Positions 1 to 11,289 of a stretch of DNA of 64,000 nucleotides are shown here, one piece after another (position 1 is the stretch's first letter; every line of letters starts with the position of its first letter). This DNA comes from Prinia subflava (taxonomy: Eukaryota; Chordata; Aves; Passeriformes; Cisticolidae): the NCBI RefSeq assembly GCF_021018805.1, contig NC_086248.1, positions 49,729,485-49,793,484 on the forward strand, read 5' to 3'. The notes under the pieces are model-generated. The model saw only the letters and a program-made list of their open reading frames with translations, was not told the origin of the DNA and did no database searches. The translations under genes were made by a program, and so were the position numbers.

Positions 1-3000
1 AGGACACTTTCCACTTGCTCTCCTTTAATTCCACCCCAGCAGCCAGTTCAGTCATGTGCCGATCCCGCTCCAGTGTTCACCCAGCACGTGGCTGAAATCA
101 CCAGAGTGGCTGAAATACTCAGAAGATTAATCTCAACAACCTACAAAGTCTTTATAAAAAGAAATGGTCTTGAAAAGCTCACCTGAGCAAAATATTGCCT
201 ATTCAGAAATTAGTCATAAGCTACAAGATACTAATAATTATACACTTAAATTAATTTTTTAGCTTTATTTCCAAAATAGAGCTAGGAAACAGAGATGTAA
301 AACTACAAATCTGCCAGGAAATTATGTTTCTAAGGGGACTGAAACTATTTGTGCGTTTAGGTCAAATCTCAGTGGCTTTGGCTGCTAAACAAAAAAAGAT
401 GTCATATTTATTTCAGTGTTTTCAAACTCAAATTCCTTATTTCAGCCATGTAGAAACATTCCAGTTTGATGCTTTTAAGCAACACTTGACCTTCTGCTTT
501 TGTTAAAAAGAAATGTTTTTTAACTATTAAAATAATTTTAAAAGGTAAGAGAATAAAATAGAAAAAGTAGAATTAAATAATCAGGAAAAGGAAGTATTTT
601 GTAAAACTGCAAACATTTTTTTCTGTTTGACTCTAATAAAGCCATTTAAATGTTCTACCGAGCCTGTTGAAATTTTCATTCTACCACAGATTTGCATTTC
701 TAGTCAGTTCAGGGGAAAAAAATCCGTTATTTCTCCACCTGTTTTGGCATTTTTTTCTTAGTTCAGTATTGCTGCCTCTGAAAGAGCTTTGCAAAATGCA
801 TCACATCTTACACTAGAGAGAGCTGCAGCACTGCTGGCAGGATATATGACGATCATCTCTGTGAATTTTGGAGACAAGAGCCTAAATGTGACAAAAAGAG
901 CCTTCATTCTGATCATGCTAGACTGTTTGACAAACTCTTTAACTGAGCGTGTGCCTCTTTGAATCAACTGCTCTGTATTAGTCACAAAAAAGCTATTAGA
1001 AAATATCAGAAGCAGCTTGGCCTTCAGAAACAGACACAGTGGTGCTCAGGCTAATGATAAGCAAGGAAAAATCATTTCATGGATTTGTAGCAAAAAGCAG
1101 AAGCTATACAATCAAATTCCTACAATGCTGAAATTCAGACAAAGAACTTTATCTTTTACTTTCTTCAGCAAACTCAGGGTAATTATGCATTATTAATTAC
1201 TGCATATCCACACTAATCCTTTTCTGAAGCCCTAGAAGCCCTGTCCATACTGGTAGAAGGTATTGAGTTTGTTTCTTACACCTGGTATATGCAAAATCAC
1301 TTTTCCTCACTGAATTCCAAGCCTGACACACAGATACCATCACCCACACTCCTGGTAGTTGCCTGCTGCTTCCACAGGGAATAGTGCACCACCTTCTCAT
1401 TCCTTCCTTATCTGACATGGGAATGGGAAGTGGCACTCCAAGATGAGAATCCTGAAGGTAATCAGAACTCAGCATCCACTGCAAAAGTATCAGTATCATG
1501 GGAAAATGTGGGTGGAATAAAGGCTACAGAAAATTTAGGTTATTTCTTTTGTTTCTTCTGCAGTGAGCCTTTCGGTGGTACAGAACATTAACCAAATTCT
1601 GTGGACAGATGTTATTTTGATCCACTTGGATCTCCGCAGGATCTCCCTGTTTTTCACCAACTCCTCTCTAGCTTAGGGATAGAATTATCTGTGAGTCTGC
1701 TGACTGAATTCTTCTGTCAGTAATCAGTCAGGCTTGCTTCTATCAGTTATTACAACTGTTTGATCGAGGGGGCTAATTTTGCTGCAGGTTGATAAGGGAA
1801 TATTTAGACAAAACATCACTGTGGGAGGAATGATCTGCTCCAGCAAGAGGCTGATAAGAGGAAAAGGAATGTCCTAAAGACACCGCTACTCATGCAGAGA
1901 TTATCTCTCCTTGCTGTATTCCTTCTAATACTTCCAGGCAGCTTTTCAAATAATCATACTTGGAGTCTTTTTTCATGCTGAAGCCCTGAATGATGTCAAT
2001 GCATCTCAGAACACTAGGAGGAAAGTTTGCGTAGTACAGGAAGGTGCCCGAGGTCAAATTTCAGTCCAGCACAGAGGCCATCCCATTACCTCACATACTC
2101 AGCAGCTGTACAAGCTCCTCAGCACCTGAATACCACAGGGTAAATATCCTGACGTATGTGTTGTCATTCCAACTTTTTAATGGAAACTCACTGGAATGAA
2201 ACACAGGCCTATTTAACAACTGTGATTTATCCAAATTCAAGCTGCCAAAAGACTGAAGGACCATAAGCCACTCCACAACAGGGCAGGGAAGGGAAACACA
2301 GGCTGCCAGCTCTCTGCTTTGCAGACTATTGCTCTAAATTGCTATGATCAGATGACCAGAAGGGACAGTGCCACTGCTGACACGGTTTCCCACAACAGGC
2401 AAAAAAGACATTCCAAACCCAGAACCTGCACTCCACATTTACCAGACCTCAAAGCTACTAAAAATTTCCCAATAAGAAGGCATAATGATATATCATCTTG
2501 CAGTGAAAAAATTACTGAATCCTCCACTAATGATCATACCTTCCAACAGTTCATCCAATTTTATAACAAGCAATTTTATAACAGTTAAGCATAAAATTCA
2601 ACAGTTTGGGATGAAATTGTTACACGACAACTCAAAATTTAGACTCTGCCTCTTCTGCAAGATGGCTGGAGCCAATATGGACTGTGAGCCAACTGGCACC
2701 ACAGGGGAGTCAACCTGCAGTAAAACTTAGGAACTACCTTCTCCTAAAACTTATTTCCAGGTTTTTTTCCCTTCTTTCTCTTTCTTCTCTCTACACCTTC
2801 TGTCTAAAGGAAATAATGTAAGGCCAGCTGTTGCTTTGAGGAGTCTTTGCCTTTGAAAGGCTTTGGTGTAAAAACTGACCCAGCGAGAGGCACCAACCCC
2901 TGCACGCAGGGCAGCGGGGAAGGTCACAGCTTTTCTTTTGGGCGTTTGTCTCCACACATCCATGTGTTTGCACGTGTCCTTTGCTGCTTAATAAACGCTA

Positions 3001-3156
3001 AGGATTCCCTAGTGCTTCAAACACTGAAACGGCAGGAATTAAACTCGCTCATTCCATGGCGCCCCAACAGTTTGCTACAGAGTACGGAAATTCTGTCAGT
3101 TTCCCTCAAGAGCCAACAAATGTTGGCAGTCCCGGCTGGGAGGCGCCGCCACTCAC
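1..3156 (-). other. MCM9: MCM9 intron 1 (partial, left edge)
   Basis: This stretch follows the splice donor of the MCM9 start exon and runs off the left edge. I looked on the minus strand for the next MCM9 coding exon, which should encode the zinc-binding N-terminal region, and did not find it, so it lies outside the window. The sequence is AT-rich and unique-looking. ORFs here (up to about 100 codons) have no recognisable similarity and no splice context. Confidence 0.7.
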
Positions 3157-3466
3157 CCGAGACCCTGGCGTGGAGGTTGTGCTTGAGGCTGAGCTGTGCG
3201 GGCTCCGCGCTGTCCTGCAGCGCCGCCAGCGCGGCCCGGCGCAGCGCGCTGTCCAGGATCGGGAGCACCTCGCCGGGGAAGGCGTTGAAATACTCGCCGA
3301 TCTCCATGTTGGTCTCAAAGAGCGTCAAGGCGTCGACGACGACGGGGTAGTGCGCCTGCTCGTCCGCCTCCCTCAGGATGCCCAGGATGTCGTCCCTGTG
3401 GTGCTCCAGCACGTAGGACTCGAACACCTGCCCGATGAGGCTCACCTGCTCCGCGCTCAGCACCAT
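3157..3466 (-). CDS. MCM9: MCM9 first coding exon (DNA helicase MCM9, N-terminus)
   Basis: MCM9 is a nuclear MCM-family helicase that works with MCM8 in homologous recombination and crosslink repair. This exon encodes its first 103 residues. Blocks that match my memory of vertebrate MCM9 are GQVFESYV near residue 12, [20 protein letters not shown], and the exon-end NLHAR-x-SG. The ATG sits in a strong Kozak context (ACCATGG) and is the first in frame. The exon ends at a GTGAGT donor (3155-3156 on the plus strand) after one base of a codon, so it is phase 1. The extreme N-terminus (MVLSAEQV) differs from the human start as I recall it (MNSDQV). An acceptor-like CAG lies 7 nt upstream of the ATG, so a noncoding upstream exon is possible. 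Downstream exons, including the AAA+ helicase domain, are outside the window. Confidence 0.93.
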
Positions 3467-3535
3467 GGTGTCCCTGCGCGGGGCACGGCGCGGGAGGCGC
3501 TCACACGGCGGCGCTTCCCGCTACGGCCGAGCGCG

Positions 3536-3544
3536 GGCGGGAAA
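3536..3544 (-). promoter_or_regulatory. E2F-type site in the MCM9 promoter
   Basis: The plus strand reads GGCGGGAAA, the exact reverse complement of the canonical E2F site TTTCCCGCC, 70 nt upstream of the MCM9 ATG. A second E2F-like core (TTCCCGC) lies at 3515-3521 and another (TTCCCGCC) at 4084-4091. MCM family genes are classical E2F targets in the G1/S programme, so cell-cycle control of MCM9 is the natural inference. If the acceptor-like CAG upstream of the ATG is used, the site would fall within an intron or first exon rather than upstream of the transcription start. Confidence 0.6.
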
Positions 3545-4470
3545 CTTTGGCTTTCCCTGGGAAAAGCCCATCGAGGAGCCGGCCAGGCGGGGCGGGGCGC
3601 GGCTCCTGAGCTCGGGCACGGAAACCTCCGCGCCGCCGCTGCCCGGCACCGGGGCCGCGCCAGGCACCAGAGCCGGGCCGAGCCCCGCCGCCCCTCAGGC
3701 ACGGCTCCCGCCAAGCCGGCCCGGCCCGCCCCGCCAGCCGGAGCCGCCCTCCCGCCGGGGTAGGCGGGGAGCGGGCGGGACGCTCCTCCCCGGTAGGGGC
3801 AGAAGCGAAGCCGGGCTCTCTTCCCCCTTGCTGTGCAGGCGATGAGGGCAGGCGGCTGCCACAGCGCTTACCCGGCCCTCCCGCTCCCGCTCCGGCCGCC
3901 TCCAGCACGGCAAGTTTTGAAGGCGGCCGGGCGGGCGCTGCCCCAAGCGCGTCCCGTCCCGCCTGAGCACCGGGCAGCGAGGGGCGCGCTGCGCTCCCGG
4001 CACCCGCCGGGCGAGGCGGGCAGCGCGCCGCGGCCGCCCCGCTCCACGCGGTACCTGCAGCGGGGCCGCCCCGCTCCCGCCGGTTCCCGCCGCGCCGAGG
4101 CAGCGGCCGCAGCTCCCTCACCCGGCGGGAGGAGCGGCTCCGTCCCCGCCCCTCCGCGCCGCTCCACGGCGGGCCCTGAGCGGGGCGGGGCGGTGGAGAG
4201 CCGCCGGGGCCGGCCGGGGTGCCGGGCCGCTTCCCACGGGAGAACCGGCCCTCCCGGGAGCAGGCGGGCCGCGGCAAGGCCGGCACCGGGGCGCTCCGTG
4301 GGCACAGGGATACCCCGGCTGCTCGATCCGCCTGGGGGTGCTCCGTGCAGCGCTGCCGCTCTCTGCACCCCGCGGAGAGAGACGCTGCTCCTGCAGTGGA
4401 GGATGGCGAGGCGGGAGGAAAGGCGGCTCTGGGCAGGGGTAGCCCCGAGGCAGCTGAAGTTGTTTCCTAC

Positions 4471-7400
4471 ACGTTCCCTCTCCACCCCCGGGGGTTACAC
4501 CTCGAAGTCTAAATTTGGAGAGAGCTGCACGACAAACTAGCCACTTCCCCCTTCTTCATGAGGGCATAACATGAGGAGTTTCATGAGGAGTCTGGGGATT
4601 TTCTTCTTAATGTAACCAAAAATAGGGCTTGCTGCAGGCTCTAAAGCTTTCGCTTTTGCCCAGAATTTACAGTGTGGTATTTTGAATAGTTTCTTATCTG
4701 TATTTTTTCCCTGTGTATAACAACCCAGTGACATGCTCTACAATCACTTGAAATATTATTTGAAATATTTTGGGTTTTAGCTAATTCTGTATCAAAATCG
4801 TGTTCTAGGCTGTTACGATCCAGTTTAAATCCAGAACAGCAAAGAAAACTAAGTCTCTGTATATAAAATGGAAAGAACTTTGAAGGCTCAAAATATACCC
4901 AAAAAACATGATTAAAACCAAAGCAGGTTAAATGTTGGTGCAAAAAATTTGATGTATTTCATGTAATAGTAAAAGAGGCAAATAGAAAAAAAGAGAAAAG
5001 AAACAGAGAAAGAAGTGTGCGTGGAGGTGTGGGGACAGGAAGGGAGTGACAGGTTAGGTAGAAACATGTTGCCCTTCTGAGGGTCGCAACGATTGTCTCC
5101 TGTTTTACTTGTGTATTTTCTTGGTACCTCTGAAAAGATATTTGAATCTTTTTCATACATCCATTCAAGTCTTGTTATATCACAGAGTATAGCTTAAGGT
5201 CCCCATCATTTCAAAGTGTTGAGCCATCTAAAAACTTTTCTCCATTGAGCTTCTCACTCCCAGGGCCTCCCATTGTTAGCCTGTATTAATGATGAATTCT
5301 TGATAGGCAATCAAAACAAAAATCACAGCACGTGTAAGATCTTAACCAAAAAGTGTACTACAATAACACTAATAGTTCTGTAATAAAAATGTACCAAAAG
5401 AAATGTACACAGTTAGTATTTTACTACAAAATTTTACAGTTGGTGGAGGGGAAAATCAACACTTTTCAAACAAAAGTAATATCCTTTAGATGCCTAATTA
5501 TCAAGTTATTATATGGCTTTAATATGTATAGTAACTAGTGCCTTAATAAAACTAAGATGATTAATTTTAATGTCTAGCATGGTGGGGTTTTTTCCTCCCA
5601 GTCCTATTTAAATGTGGTTCTAATGAATAAGAACGCTGCTGTTGTTACTTCACCTCTTGACTGTATTATCTTACTACCTGTGAGTTCATCTGAAGAGTGT
5701 TTGGCCAGCAAAGAAAGGAATGGCCTTGGAACATTTGGGGAAGAAATTTGTGTGGAACTTTACAGGTGCTTTAAATCACAAATCAGATTTCCCTGTATTG
5801 CTACTCCACATGCTATCAGAAGGATTTCTGCACAGGACTCCTGTCTGGTGAATCAGTGGATGGAACTTGAGTTACCTCTCCTGCATTGTTTGCAAACACA
5901 AATTTCAGGATCCTTGTTGCTTAAAGCCTCACCTGAAGGAAACAGTGTTTCCAGCAAACGACCACTTCACCAGGATTATAAAGACAAAGTGTTTTAACCC
6001 CTAGCTATGTCTCTAGAAGAAAAAATACATTTTGTTTTATAAAATGGTCCTGTTGTAACCAATTTAATAGATACACCTGCAAAGGCACTGGTGAGATCTG
6101 CACTTAAAATGTAAATGGATCACTATGAAAATTCAAAACAAGCCCTTTCTCTGGCATATGCTTTCAGTGTCAGCTTTAATCAGTTTATAGTGCTGGTTTT
6201 GCAAGGTACAAAACCACGCTGCTGTTTTCTAATGATGAGACACAGTTATTGCTACACATTTGTTAGCACAGGTATCTGGCTTCTGGTATGGCAGAGCTGT
6301 CACCTCTGTGAATTCCTGCAGGTGTCTATGTGCATTTGTAGACTAAACAACCAGTGCAGCACTATGAAAAACAGTGCAGATGCCTGCAACTGGGGAAGCT
6401 GATTTTTCAACTACAGAGCAAGTAGTAGATGTTGGTATGTCAAGGCTATGATCAGGTAGTGGTTCCTACAAGAAAAAACTCAAGTTATTGATCAACTTAC
6501 TATTATCTAACAGTAACTGTTATGTGCTTAGCTGAGTAATGAAGAAGTGTTTACTCAACAAGAAGTTATCAAAAATGTGTTAGGCCCTTTCAAAAATCCA
6601 TGAGACAGCCTCTTTTGAAATCATGGTGCAAAATGGGACAGGGAAAAGTGACTGCTTCTTGAGTGGATGGAGACAGTGGTGGCAGTTACCAGCCCAAAAA
6701 CCTCTCTTGTCCTGGGCTTGGAACACTTGCCTGGTTTGGCTCTGCTTTCCACTTGGAATAATGGCTTTCTTACATAAACCAATATTACTATTTTTGCTTT
6801 CAGATCCCTCCTGATAGTCTTTTGTGATAATGAAGACAAAGAGTTAAAACTGCTCTGTTTTTCGGTTTTACAGAATACAGTGTGTGCCCTCAATCTGGGT
6901 TTGTTCCAGCAGAGTACAAGAACTGCCCATTAATACTGTGGTCATAGTGATGGCACTGTGCAATTTGGACACTGCCAGCAAGGCTACAAGAGCTGAGAAG
7001 GGCTCACAGATCCCACAGGTTAGGGAAATATTCAGACCAGGCAGCACCAATATGGCTGGAAGTTCATGTGGCTGTAAAACTGGGGCTCCAGACCATGTCT
7101 CTTGGCAGCCAAGGCAGAGGCTGCCTCTGAACTCATGAATCTGTGCACTTTTAGCTTTTTCCAGAATACCAGATACTGCAAAGATCAGGAACACAATGGC
7201 AGTCATCACACAAGTCCTTTAATCCCAAAAGCCAGATACTGACTTCTTTTATGAATATATTTTACAGAGTACTCGAATGTCATTTGGTAGAAAATAGAAT
7301 TTTTTCTAGTTTCCTCTGGTTGATTTTGGGGAATTTTATTTTTAGTTGGTTTGGGGACTTTTTTTTTTTGTCTGGTTTTTGGTTTGGGGAGACTGATAAG

Positions 7401-7660
7401 GCAGGGGTACAACTGCTGACTGTGGCAGACATGGTAACTGAGTGCTTCTTAACATTCAGATACCTACTAGTAAAAAACCAATGAGCACATCTTTCACTGA
7501 ATAGGTAAATGTAGGGATCACTATCTTCCTATTCCTGCTCAGTTATCCATTCCATATGTGAGAATGCACAAATGAAGTTGAGGATGGGAGAAGGCAGCTG
7601 ATCCCTTGCAAAGCATGCAAGAAAAAATACACAACACTCACTTCAGAACATTGTAACAAA
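4471..7660. other. Intergenic region between MCM9 and FAM184A
   Basis: This AT-rich spacer separates the MCM9 promoter from the FAM184A 3' end. It holds scattered ORFs on both strands, the longest 127 codons at 5614-5997 plus, without recognisable domains, a convincing promoter, or splice context. No tRNA-like, CR1-like or LTR-like sequence was recognised. The block at about 6.9-7.2 kb is somewhat more GC-rich than its surroundings but I could not assign it. Confidence 0.6.
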
Positions 7661-7674
7661 ATGATCTAGTGAAT

Positions 7675-7680
7675 TTTATT
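7675..7680 (-). terminator. FAM184A: Distal poly(A) signal AATAAA, FAM184A
   Basis: The plus strand reads TTTATT, which is AATAAA in the orientation of FAM184A. About 35-55 nt downstream on the minus strand is a GU/U-rich run (GTGAGTGTTGTGT followed by T6), the expected cleavage-stimulation element. This is the best-supported 3' end among the candidates. Confidence 0.5.
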
Positions 7681-9048
7681 TTGGGTAACAGCCAAGAAAT
7701 CTGACATTTTGCCCAATATGGCTTTCTTCTAAAATTAAAAAGTTGCATATACCTACAGTTGAGTCCACCAGCTACAGAAAATCTGATGTATACATTTTTA
7801 ATCCATAGCAGCATCACCAGAATACAGCTTTCAGTGGTGTTTTCAAGGTGAATTATATGATAGAAGTTTTTAAATGTGCATTTAGAAGATTTTTATATTG
7901 TTTATATGAAAACATACAAATTTTTCATTTATACATATAGTACATATAAAACTCATTGTAATTAGCAAGTATCTTCATCTGGGTATTTACCTTTGTGCAT
8001 ATAGCAAAAAAAGGATGCAGTTAGGGCTTTAGATGAAATATTAAAGTTCAAGACCTTTGTATATGCTAACTAGAACCTTATTCAAATAACTCAAACATAT
8101 TTTTTTCCTGCTTTTAAAAGATAAGAGATTCAGCTTAGAAATACATTCATAAAACAAAGACAATATTCTCCCTGAGACTACCAGTGTGAGTTAATCTGTG
8201 GTAATCTTTGAATGAAAAAATATAAAAAAGACAAGCTCTGGTTTTCTCTATGCTGCAACAAATTTCTTGAGCAACACTGACATCATGAAAGGTACAGATT
8301 GGGAATCATGCTCACTAGCTGAAAAACAGTTTCACATATCTGTTTAAGAAAAAGAAAAAGAATTAATATAGACAAGGGGAGGTAACTAAGTTCTAATGAA
8401 AGATCTGCATCTGTAGTATGTATTAATGGGAAAAAGTTGTGTAGTTGTTTTTTGTTTGTTTGTGGCTTTTTTTCACTTCAGATATGAATTTTATCCAAAG
8501 CAAGACTATATGCTCAAAATGTAGATTCTTGATTTACACAGAGATACCTAGAACAGTTTTCTAAATATTTCAAGCATTTCTTTTTGTTAATATTCATAAA
8601 AGAAATATAGAACCTGTGGGAACAGTTTCTGCTTAAATTCACTGATAAAATCTTTGCCTATAACTAGATGGTGAAGTCTCATAAGCAATAGGTGAGGAGT
8701 CAACTCCCCTCCCCAAGGAACAGCTCCTGGTTTGTGGCTTTTTTCATCTCCTATCAGAATCCATCTGCTCTGAAGGCCAGCTGCTAGACTAGTTTTATTT
8801 AGCACTCTTCCCTTTAAATGGTAACCAGAGAAGGTTTTCAAACTTCTACAGAGTAACAGATCTGGGATGCATTAAACATATCCCACCCAAATTGGAGAGA
8901 GTGAGAGATATATATTTTTCCTTTTACAATTCAAGTTGTATTTATAGTAACCATGCAATTATGTTATTTGGGGGGAAAAGCCTTACCTGAAACCAAAGAA
9001 AACACATTTATAGGAAAAAGGGGGAAAGCATTGTTTGTTCTACCAAAA

Positions 9049-9054
9049 TTTATT
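9049..9054 (-). terminator. FAM184A: Proximal poly(A) signal AATAAA, FAM184A
   Basis: This AATAAA lies on the minus strand about 263 nt past the stop codon, followed by a moderately U-rich downstream region. It is a plausible alternative end giving a short 3' UTR. A further AATAAA lies at 8794-8799. Confidence 0.35.
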
Positions 9055-9316
9055 ATGTAGTAATTACAAAGTTTAAAGATTCTTCCATTTTAAATAAAAA
9101 TAATAGTTATAATTACACATATTGTATAGTACCATGTCAGGTGATTCCAACAAATATAACATGAAATACAGTGCAGTTTCAAATCAGAAAGACGAATACT
9201 TTCTCATTCACAGTGTTTGACAAATTACAGGAAAGCTTTTTCACATGAGGGTTTACTTAAGGTCATGCTCTTATAAACAGTCCACATCACGCTGTGCCAC
9301 AAAAACAAATCATCTC

Positions 9317-9398
9317 TCAGAACGTAAAGTATCGGGCAAACCACTCCTGGCGTTGTGGGTCTGGTGAAGCCACTGGTGAGGCATCAGTCTGAGGAGGG
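9317..9398 (-). CDS. FAM184A: FAM184A exon 18 (last coding exon and stop)
   Basis: This exon encodes residues about 1114-1140 and the TGA stop at 9317-9319. It begins with one base that completes a serine codon from exon 17. The peptide has the Ser/Pro-rich stretch ASPVASPDPQ and ends in QEWFARYFTF, an aromatic-rich terminus that I recognise from mammalian FAM184A. The acceptor is TTTAG at 9399-9401. Conservation of this extreme C-terminus suggests a short linear binding motif, though that is inference. Confidence 0.93.
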
Positions 9399-11086
9399 CT
9401 AAATTCACAGAAAGAAAAAAAACAAACAATTATCCTACAACTACGTGAAAAGTACAACTGTTAGGGGAAAAAAAAAAGCCACAGAGAATATTCAGTAAGG
9501 AACACAGTCTGTTTTTCCTTGGATTAATTATCAGTGTGCCTTAGGATTTAATTGTGATTTAATGTCTCCCTACAGAATCTGTGATCATCCACTCCATTGG
9601 AGAGCATCAGCAGCACAAGTCAGTTCAGAAGCCACATTACAGGGTGGGCAAATAATATTTTGGAAAAGACCATTTTAAATCTCATAAATAGCTGTAGTTT
9701 TCAGGAAGAATAAAAAGAGTTTTCTTGGAAAAGCATGACTGTAGAAGGTCCTCTTTTAGCATCCTTTTCCTGTGGTAAAGTCAAATTTGAAAAATATGAT
9801 GCTAACATCATATTTGTAGACATGTGCTCACAAAGACTGGTTGGCAACTGAACAGAAATACACACTTCTGTAATAATTAATACCTGTCACAAATATCACT
9901 TGCAATTGTTCATGCACACACTTAAAATACGCCAAGATACTAGAAAAAATAAACTGCTGTGCTGCAAACAGCATTTGGCTCCTCATTCTCACCAAATGAG
10001 AAGGAAAGAATAATTTAAATTCAATTACACAAGTTCCTTTATCAATAAAAATTGGTAATAAAATAATCTCTACTATAGGATAATACAGAGCACAAAACAA
10101 TTTGGATCACAGTCCATAGGGTCATGCACATGCATGTTTATCAGTACCTGAGCATATTCATGCACATAACATGCACAGGAAAAAAATAGCAACAGTACTT
10201 TTTTTTTTTTTTTTAAAGGTTTTCTTGAAAAATATTGTTTTCCCTTATCTATTCTAGATTCTATTATTTGTTTCCTTTTACAATTAGCAATTGCTAGGTA
10301 TGTGATCTTTTGCACTAAACCAAAGGACAGAGCAGACAACTAGGTGTGAAACCAGTGATGATGTTCGCTTTAAGTTGGCAACTTAGAGGTAAGAGATCAG
10401 CACCTACAGATACAAAGTACAGTACCTCAGTGCATTTAATATGTGGGCATATTAAGATAAAATATTAAAATCCTGCCTCTAAAATGCCATTTTTAAGTTA
10501 TTCAATTCAGTAGATTATTTTTTGAGAGAATTACGTGAGACTTTAATGCTGGTTTTGATTACTGGAAGCTCAGCATTAAGTACCCAAGCCTGTACATTTC
10601 CTGTTGCTGTAGTAAGGTTACTCCTATGAAACAATTTCATATAGGTGAGGAGAGAGGAAACACAAAACATTCACCTAGCACAGAAAATAATTTTCTTAAA
10701 TAAAAATCTTTATCACATAATACTAAATAAAAAAATCTCCGTGCTAGTATCAATTCCTAAATGAAAATCAGTAAATAACACAAACATCTAAAACAATTGT
10801 TCATATATGTAAACAATTGGAAGCACATGAATTCTGTTAAGGTATTTATAAAGGTTTTCAAAGTTCAAGGCTTAGGAAAAAGTGAAAGAATATGTCACAC
10901 TTCAACAAGGTCTACAATAAAAAGGAATACTATAAAGAGGTTATAATTATAATGTAAAAATTAAAAATGCCGTAAGAGTACTTGTACCTCTGAAAGGCTG
11001 ATAAAGCAAGTGAGATTCAGCTCAGCAAGAATGCAAAATTTTCCAAAGTTAAGCAAAAAGAAAAAGATTGGTGAGGCAGTGCTCAC
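9399..11086 (-). other. FAM184A: FAM184A intron 17
   Basis: This is a 1.7 kb AT-rich intron. It contains a 16-base T run at about 10199-10214 and no recognisable mobile element or additional exon. Confidence 0.75.
10199..10214 (+). repeat. Poly(T) run, 16 nt
   Basis: A T run in intron 17, which reads as poly(A) on the FAM184A strand. It has no recognisable retroposed source. Confidence 0.8.
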
Positions 11087-11289
11087 CTCAAAAACGTCTT
11101 GTGCTCTTTGGGTGGCATTGGCTGTGGTAGTGGTTTGCTGCTGTTGAACTCAATATCGTGGATGGGTGAGTTAGGAATGGGGTCCAGGCGGTTGGGATGT
11201 CCATTGCCCACCACTCCGCTAGATTCCAGAGCACTTAGATTGGGGACACTCACAAACCTGTTTGTTGATTTATCATTCTTCTTCTTTTG
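11087..11289 (-). CDS. FAM184A: FAM184A exon 17 (disordered Ser/Pro/Asn-rich tail)
   Basis: This exon encodes residues about 1047-1113 plus two bases of a split serine codon. It opens with the basic cluster QKKKNDKS. It continues with NRFVSVPNLSALES, NGHPNRLDPIPNSP and a proline-rich segment (PLPQPMPPK). This is the low-complexity, probably disordered tail after the coiled coil, nearly identical to mammalian FAM184A as I recall it. The donor is AG|GTGAGC and the acceptor GCAG|CAAAAG. Confidence 0.95.

Larger units (their letters stand above)
3130..4470. promoter_or_regulatory. CpG island over the MCM9 start exon and promoter
   Basis: The base composition changes abruptly from AT-rich flanks to very GC-rich, CpG-dense sequence over about 1.3 kb. 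GC boxes (GGGGCGGGG-type, Sp1/KLF sites) are visible near 3587-3600 and 4181-4192, and there is no convincing TATA box. This is typical of a housekeeping promoter with dispersed start sites. The island extends about 1 kb upstream of the MCM9 ATG, so it probably also supports some divergent plus-strand transcription. Large ORFs here are by-products of the GC content. Confidence 0.88.
7675..9316 (-). other. FAM184A: Probable FAM184A 3' UTR
   Basis: This region lies immediately downstream of the FAM184A stop codon on the minus strand. It is AT-rich and repeat-poor, with several AATAAA signals in the gene's orientation. The true end is not fixed by sequence alone. The proximal signal (9049-9054) would give a UTR of about 0.3 kb and the distal one (7675-7680) about 1.6 kb. 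Confidence 0.45.

Noticed and set aside
3017..3156. Extension of the MCM9 frame for about 47 codons past the donor.
   Set aside because: Similarity to MCM9 stops exactly at the GTGAGT donor, so this is intron read-through.
3501..4540. Several long open frames on both strands of the GC-rich block (205-261 codons).
   Set aside because: They are Ala/Arg/Pro/Gly-rich, overlap one another on opposite strands, and arise from the low stop-codon frequency of a CpG island. No domain is recognisable.
5614..5997. 127-codon plus-strand frame in the intergenic region.
   Set aside because: No recognisable motif, composition bias or splice context. Its length is not exceptional for 64 kb searched in six frames.
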